From the NCBI RefSeq assembly GCF_003721225.1, contig NZ_RIZI01000108.1, forward strand, positions 1 through 10,478: DNA of 10,478 bases. The letters run 5' to 3'. Of this stretch, positions 6,728 through 10,478 are shown piece by piece. The position numbers and the translations under genes were made by a program. Source of the DNA: Acidithiobacillus sulfuriphilus. Its GTDB lineage: Bacteria; Pseudomonadota; Gammaproteobacteria; Acidithiobacillales; Acidithiobacillaceae. Every line of letters begins with the position of its first letter. Positions within the stretch are counted from its first letter, which is position 1. The notes under the pieces were generated by a model. The model ran no database searches. It saw nothing but the letters and a program-made list of their open reading frames with translations, and had not been told where the DNA came from.

Positions 6728-7509
6728 AGGTCTTTCACCACATGCTTGGGTTGGATACGGGCGGCCTCGCCGGGGTCTTTGTCACCGGTACCGACACCGG
6801 CGTCGGCAAAACCTGGGTGGCGGCGGCACTTGCCCGCCTCCTGGTGCGGCGAGGCCTATTGGTGCGCCCGCGCAAGCCGGTGGAATCCGGGTGTGCCACG
6901 GGCGAGGACGGCCTGCTGCCCCAGGACGCCGCCGTGCTATGCGAGGCGGCGTGTAGTACCGAGTCGCTGGAACAGATTTGCGCTTATCCACTGCGGGCGG
7001 CGCTCTCGCCGGAGCGGGCCGCCGCCCTGGAGGGCCGGACGCTGATGCTGGATCAACTGGTGGCCGGCTGCCGGTCGGGTGTTAGCACCGGCGATTTCCT
7101 GCTGGTGGAAGGCGCCGGCGGCTTGCTCTCCCCGGTGGCGGCTGGAATCACCAACGCCGATTTGGCCGCGGCATTGCGGCTGCCGGTGCTGGTGGTGGCC
7201 GCCGACCGCCTCGGCGTCATCAATCACACCCTGCTCGCGGTGGAGGCCGTGCACCGCCGGGAATTGCCGCTGGCCGGCGTGGTGCTCAACCAGGCTGTGC
7301 CGGTGACCGACCACCTCATGGATAACGCCGCGGACTTGGCGCGCTGGCTGGGCCGTCCAGTGGAGCTGGTGCTGCATCGGCCCGGGCATCAAGCACCCGC
7401 GTGGATGGACATCGCACCGTTTCTCCAAGACCTGGCCGACCGGCTCGCCGCCGCCCATGGCGCGCGGGAGGCGGTCCAATCCAACGCAAAGCGCGAGGTG
7501 CGTGAATGA
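6724..7509 (+). CDS. bioD: Dethiobiotin synthetase (BioD)
   Basis: This 261-residue protein catalyses ATP-dependent carboxylation of 7,8-diaminopelargonate to dethiobiotin, the penultimate step of biotin synthesis, in the cytoplasm. The P-loop GTDTGVGKT spans 22-30. KPVESGC starts at K51, the equivalent of E. coli K37, which binds the substrate carbamate region. VEGAGG has E129, the LGVINHTLL strand matches LGCINHAML of E. coli, and VVLNQ supplies the adenine-contacting Asn at 189. The N-terminus is about 13 residues longer than in E. coli. The ATG at 6724 is preferred because GGAGG sits at 6715-6719 and it overlaps the aldolase stop; ATG 6742 is an alternative. The same frame stays open far upstream through the aldolase gene, but that part is a high-GC shadow. 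No other biotin genes are in the window, which is unusual for bioD. Confidence 0.92.
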   Translation: MKVFHHMLGLDTGGLAGVFVTGTDTGVGKTWVAAALARLLVRRGLLVRPRKPVESGCATGEDGLLPQDAAVLCEAACSTESLEQICAYPLRAALSPERAAALEGRTLMLDQLVAGCRSGVSTGDFLLVEGAGGLLSPVAAGITNADLAAALRLPVLVVAADRLGVINHTLLAVEAVHRRELPLAGVVLNQAVPVTDHLMDNAADLARWLGRPVELVLHRPGHQAPAWMDIAPFLQDLADRLAAAHGAREAVQSNAKREVRE

Positions 7510-7634
7510 ACCAGCAGGCAATCCGGTGGGATGTGGACAGGACGCTGGCTGCAACGGAAGATGCGCACCAACTCGCCTTCAACCCAGCTTTCGCCTCTGC
7601 CGGCGGGCGGCACCTGAACCATGCCTTCGCCTAG
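7506..7634 (+). CDS. Doubtful 42-residue ORF between bioD and sua5
   Basis: An ATG overlaps the bioD stop (ATGA), with GAGGTG about 7 bp upstream. It opens 42 codons beginning MNQQAIRWDVDRTLAATEDA and ends 14 bp inside the sua5 gene. I recognise no family. It has no predicted membrane segment and an unremarkable composition. It could be a translated small protein that carries ribosomes from bioD to sua5, which lacks a good ribosome binding site of its own. It could equally be chance coding in a 111-bp gap. Confidence 0.2.
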   Translation: MNQQAIRWDVDRTLAATEDAHQLAFNPAFASAGGRHLNHAFA

Positions 7635-8634
7635 GAAGCTGCTTGCCGCCATGCAAGGGGCTGCGGCGGCCCTGCACGGCGGTGGGCTCGTCGCCTTTCC
7701 TACCGAGACCGTCTACGGCCTCGGGGCGGACGCGGAAAATCCCGCAGCCGTGGCCCGCATCTTCGCGGCGAAGGGCAGGCCAGCCGACCATCCGCTGATC
7801 GTTCACATCGCGAACCCCGACCAGCTCACCCACTGGGCCAAGGATATCCCGCCGGCGGCCTGGCTCCTCGCGCGGCGCTGTTGGCCGGGGCCGCTCACGC
7901 TGATCCTGCGTCGCGCCTGCCGCGTGCCAGATATCGTCACTGGCGGCCAGGACACGGTGGGGCTGCGTGTTCCCGATCATCCCCTCGCCTTGGCGCTGAT
8001 TGAGGCATCCGGCGGCGGCATCGCCGCCCCTTCCGCCAACCGCTTTGGCCGGGTGAGTCCCACCACCGCGGCGCACGTGCGCGAAGAACTGGGCGCTGCC
8101 ATGGATTTCATCCTGGACGGTGGGCCCTGCCGCGTGGGCATCGAGTCCACCATTCTCGACTTGAGCGGGCATCAGCCCCGGCTGCTGCGTCCGGGCGCGA
8201 TCACTATTGCCGGGATCGAAGCCGTCCTAGGGCAGCCAATTGCCCAGCCGGGGAGCCATGCGCCGCGGGCGCCGGGCATGCTGCGCTCCCATTACGCCCC
8301 GAAAACCCCCGTCTGCCTGGTACCGGCGGCGCATCTGGAAGCCGAAGCGCGCCGGCGCCTCGCGCAAGGGCAGCGCGTCGCGGCGCTGACCATGTCCGCC
8401 ACCCTTCTGCCCGAGGCCTGCCTCCGGCAGGACATGCCGACCCACCAGACCGGCTGGGCCCGCGAGCTGTACGCACGGCTACGCGCCGTGGATGCGCAAG
8501 GTTCCGACTGCATTCTGATCGAAGAGCCACCCATCGGAGCGGACTGGCAGGCAGTGCGCGACCGGCTGGAGCGCGCTGCTTCAGCGCACGGCGCCTCCGG
8601 AGAATTTCTCTCGATGGGACGACAGCCGTTTTGA
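7621..8634 (+). CDS. sua5: L-threonylcarbamoyladenylate synthase, Sua5 type
   Basis: This 337-residue enzyme makes threonylcarbamoyl-AMP from threonine, bicarbonate/CO2 and ATP, the first step of the t6A37 modification of ANN-decoding tRNAs. The YrdC-like domain (about 1-205) shows PTETVYGLG (27-35), KGRPADHPL (51-59), WPGPLT (88-93), APSAN (136-140), SPT (146-148) and GIEST (173-177). The APGMLRSHYAP linker (217-227) and a C-terminal domain follow, so this is the long Sua5 form rather than the short TsaC/YrdC form. An in-frame TGA at 7615-7617 makes 7621 the furthest possible start; ATG 7651 is a less likely alternative. No strong ribosome binding site is seen, so coupling from upstream is possible. 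It ends 66 bp before the convergent ilvD gene. Placement with bioD appears to be ordinary housekeeping clustering. Confidence 0.95.
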   Translation: MPSPRKLLAAMQGAAAALHGGGLVAFPTETVYGLGADAENPAAVARIFAAKGRPADHPLIVHIANPDQLTHWAKDIPPAAWLLARRCWPGPLTLILRRACRVPDIVTGGQDTVGLRVPDHPLALALIEASGGGIAAPSANRFGRVSPTTAAHVREELGAAMDFILDGGPCRVGIESTILDLSGHQPRLLRPGAITIAGIEAVLGQPIAQPGSHAPRAPGMLRSHYAPKTPVCLVPAAHLEAEARRRLAQGQRVAALTMSATLLPEACLRQDMPTHQTGWARELYARLRAVDAQGSDCILIEEPPIGADWQAVRDRLERAASAHGASGEFLSMGRQPF

Positions 8635-8700
8635 ATTCCAACCTTGACCCAACCCGCAACCGGTCCACCTTTTGGCCCTTGAGTCAGCCCTGCCATGGTT

Positions 8701-10372
8701 TTAATCCGTTACGGCCCCCTTGCTTGCCGACGACACCAGCTTGGCGTATTTCGCCAATACGCCGCGCGTGTAACGGGGCGCCGGAGGCTGCCAAGCGGCG
8801 CGGCGGCGTGTGATTTCTTCGTCAGGCACATTGAGTTGCAGCAAGCCCTGTTCCGCGTCTATGGTCACCGAGTCCCCCTCGTTGACGAGCGCGATCACGC
8901 CCCCCACCGCGGCTTCCGGCGCGACATGCCCGACCACCATGCCGTAAGTGGCGCCGGAAAAGCGGCCGTCGGTAATGAGGCCGACCGAATCGCCCAGCCC
9001 TTCGCCGATAATCGCAGAAGTGGGGGACAACATTTCGCGCATGCCAGGCCCGCCCTTGGGGCCTTCGTAGCGGATGACCACGACATCTCCGGGCTTGATT
9101 TTCTGTGCCAGGATCGCTTCCATGCAAGACTCCTCGGACTCAAACACGCGCGCCGGGCCGGTGATCTTGTGCGCCATGAAGCCGGTGGTTTTCGCCACCG
9201 CGCCTTCCGGCGCGAGATTGCCCTTCAGGATGGCGAGGTGTCCTTGGGCATAAATGGGATTGTTCCACGGGCGGATCACCTCTTGATCCTTACGCGGCTC
9301 TGCTGGCACATCCTGCAAAACTTCCGTAACGGTCTGACCGGTAATGGTCAGCGCATCACCGTGCAACACGCCGTGCGCAAGCAATATCTTCATCACTTGG
9401 GGAATGCCGCCCGCCCGATGCAGATCGGTGGCGACATAACGTCCCGACGGCTTCAAATCGCACAGTACCGGCACGCGCGCGCATGGTCTCGAAATCATCA
9501 ATCGTGAGCGGTACCTGTGCAGCGTGCGCGATGGCGAGCAGATGCAATACCGCGTTGGTGGAGCCGCCCACCGCCATGGCCACCGCAATGGCGTTTTCAA
9601 ACGCCTGCCGCGTCAATATCCGGCGCGGCAGGATCTGTTTTTTGATCGCGTTTACCAAAACTTCCGCGGACTGCGCCGCGCTCTCGGCCTTTTCCTCATC
9701 CTCCGCCGCCATGGTGGAGGAGTACGGCAGGCTCATGCCCATGGCCTCGAAGATGGAAGACATGGTATTGGCGGTATACATGCCGCCGCAGGAGCCCGCG
9801 CCAGGGCAGGCGCGGCGTTCGATCTCCAGCAGCTCTTGGGCGTCAATTTTATGCACGGTGTACTGCCCCACCGCCTCGAAGGCACTCATGATGGTAAGAT
9901 CGCGGCCTTGGTAGTGGCCCGGTTTGATGGTGCCGCCGTAAACGAAAATCGCCGGAATATTCATGCGGGCGATGGCGATCATCGCGCCCGGCATGTTCTT
10001 GTCGCAGCCGCCGAGGGCGAGCACGCCGTCCAGGCTCTGGCCTTGGCACACCGTTTCAATGGAGTCGGCGATCACTTCGCGCGACACCAGCGAATATTTC
10101 ATGCCTCCGGTGCCCATGGAAATGCCGTCGGAAATGGTGATGGTGCCAAACATTTGCGGCATCGCACCAGCCGCCTTGAGTGCGGCTTCCGCGCGCGCGG
10201 CAAGCGCGCCGATGCCGATATTGCAGGGCGTGATGGTGCTGTGCGCGTTTGCCACGCCGACGATAGGTTTGTCGAAATCCTCATCACCAAACCCTACCCC
10301 GCGCAGCAGGGCGCGGTTGGGCGAGCGCTGCACGCCCTGCGTGACGGTTTTGCTTCTGCGGTTGTCAGACAT
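8701..10372 (-). pseudogene. ilvD: Dihydroxy-acid dehydratase, split by one frameshift (possibly a sequence error)
   Basis: IlvD is an Fe-S enzyme that dehydrates 2,3-dihydroxy-isovalerate and -methylvalerate to the 2-keto acids of valine and isoleucine synthesis. All hallmarks are present: TPCNIG with C50, GGCDKNMPG with C123 and [16 protein letters not shown] with C195, the three cluster ligands; near the end, [11 protein letters not shown] and [21 protein letters not shown]. The product would be about 557 residues, the normal family length. The reading frame is broken near 9474-9482. The upstream part ends correctly at DDFETMRAR and the downstream part resumes at [13 protein letters not shown] in another frame, as if 2 bp were missing from an alternating CG run. 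Both halves are otherwise perfectly family-like with no other lesions. I choose the third of three candidate starts, ATG at 10372, because AGGAGG at 10384-10379 is 6 bp away. Confidence 0.95.
9474..9482. repeat. Alternating CG tract at the ilvD frameshift
   Basis: CGCGCGCGC lies at exactly the point where the two ilvD reading frames must join. Restoring one CG unit (2 bp) would give the family-consistent join [10 protein letters not shown]. Dinucleotide slippage or a base-calling error fits this site. Confidence 0.7.
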
Positions 10373-10378
10373 CATCAC

Positions 10379-10384
10379 CCTCCT
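10379..10384 (-). promoter_or_regulatory. Ribosome binding site of ilvD
   Basis: AGGAGG on the minus strand lies 6 bp before the ATG at 10372. It is too close to the GTG at 10378 and the ATG at 10375 for those to be good starts, so it decides the start. About 90 bp of upstream leader follow to the window edge without a promoter I would call. Confidence 0.75.
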
Positions 10385-10478
10385 AATTCAATTTCTAAAT
10401 CATTAGGGCATTTTTTATCCAGGGCCAAGAGACAATAGAACGGAGCCGCTCGGGATCGTTTTCGAAAGCTCGCAGAGC

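Noticed and set aside
5437..7509. 690-codon open frame reaching from upstream of the aldolase through bioD
   Set aside because: Only the part from 6724 is protein-like (BioD). The part overlapping the aldolase is Arg/Gly-rich high-GC shadow coding in another frame.
8635..8700. Terminator between the convergent sua5 and ilvD genes
   Set aside because: No stable stem followed by a T run on either strand in these 66 bp.
9524..10438. 304-codon plus-strand open frame opposite ilvD
   Set aside because: Antisense of the IlvD N-terminal half, which carries all conserved Cys motifs on the minus strand.
10385..10478. Sigma-70 promoter for ilvD on the minus strand
   Set aside because: The best spaced candidate (TTGGCC, 17 bp, TAATGA) matches the -10 consensus too poorly to report.

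Overview
This GC-rich window is the downstream end of a proteobacterial alpha-carboxysome (cso) locus, followed by a small metabolic operon and a convergent ilvD gene. The organism is most likely a chemoautotrophic proteobacterium. Support for this is the alpha-type shell protein, the CbbQ/CbbO Rubisco activase pair, a ParA/McdB carboxysome-positioning pair, and an IlvD sequence that looks proteobacterial. I cannot name the genus from sequence alone.

Layout on the plus strand, bases 3-5395, is tightly packed: the 3' end of a CsoS1 shell gene; a bacterioferritin-like diiron protein; acRAF, a pterin-dehydratase-like Rubisco assembly factor; mcdA; mcdB; cbbQ; cbbO; and a four-helix PsiE-family membrane protein. 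Three of the junctions overlap (bfr/acRAF 4 bp, mcdA/mcdB 10 bp, cbbO/psiE 4 bp) and the other gaps are 13-35 bp, so this looks like one co-transcribed unit. Together the genes cover carboxysome shell formation, Rubisco assembly, Rubisco re-activation and partitioning of carboxysomes along the nucleoid. The ferritin-like and PsiE-like genes are accessory members of unproven role.

After a 150-bp gap without a recognisable gene comes a second plus-strand group, 5546-8634. It holds a class II ketose-bisphosphate aldolase carrying an unusual C-terminal Dabb domain, a dethiobiotin synthetase (bioD) overlapping it by 4 bp, a doubtful 42-codon ORF, and a Sua5-type threonylcarbamoyl-AMP synthase. The aldolase fits Calvin-cycle metabolism, BioD is itself a CO2-incorporating enzyme, and Sua5 is tRNA-modification housekeeping.

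On the minus strand, 10372-8701, ilvD (dihydroxy-acid dehydratase) is complete apart from one frameshift in an alternating CG tract near 9474-9482. This is either a sequencing or assembly error or a recent 2-bp loss. I see no RNA genes, CRISPR arrays or mobile elements. The items most worth a second look are the aldolase-Dabb fusion, the PsiE gene coupled to cbbO, the probably heme-free ferritin in the carboxysome operon, bioD coupled to the aldolase, and the ilvD frameshift.
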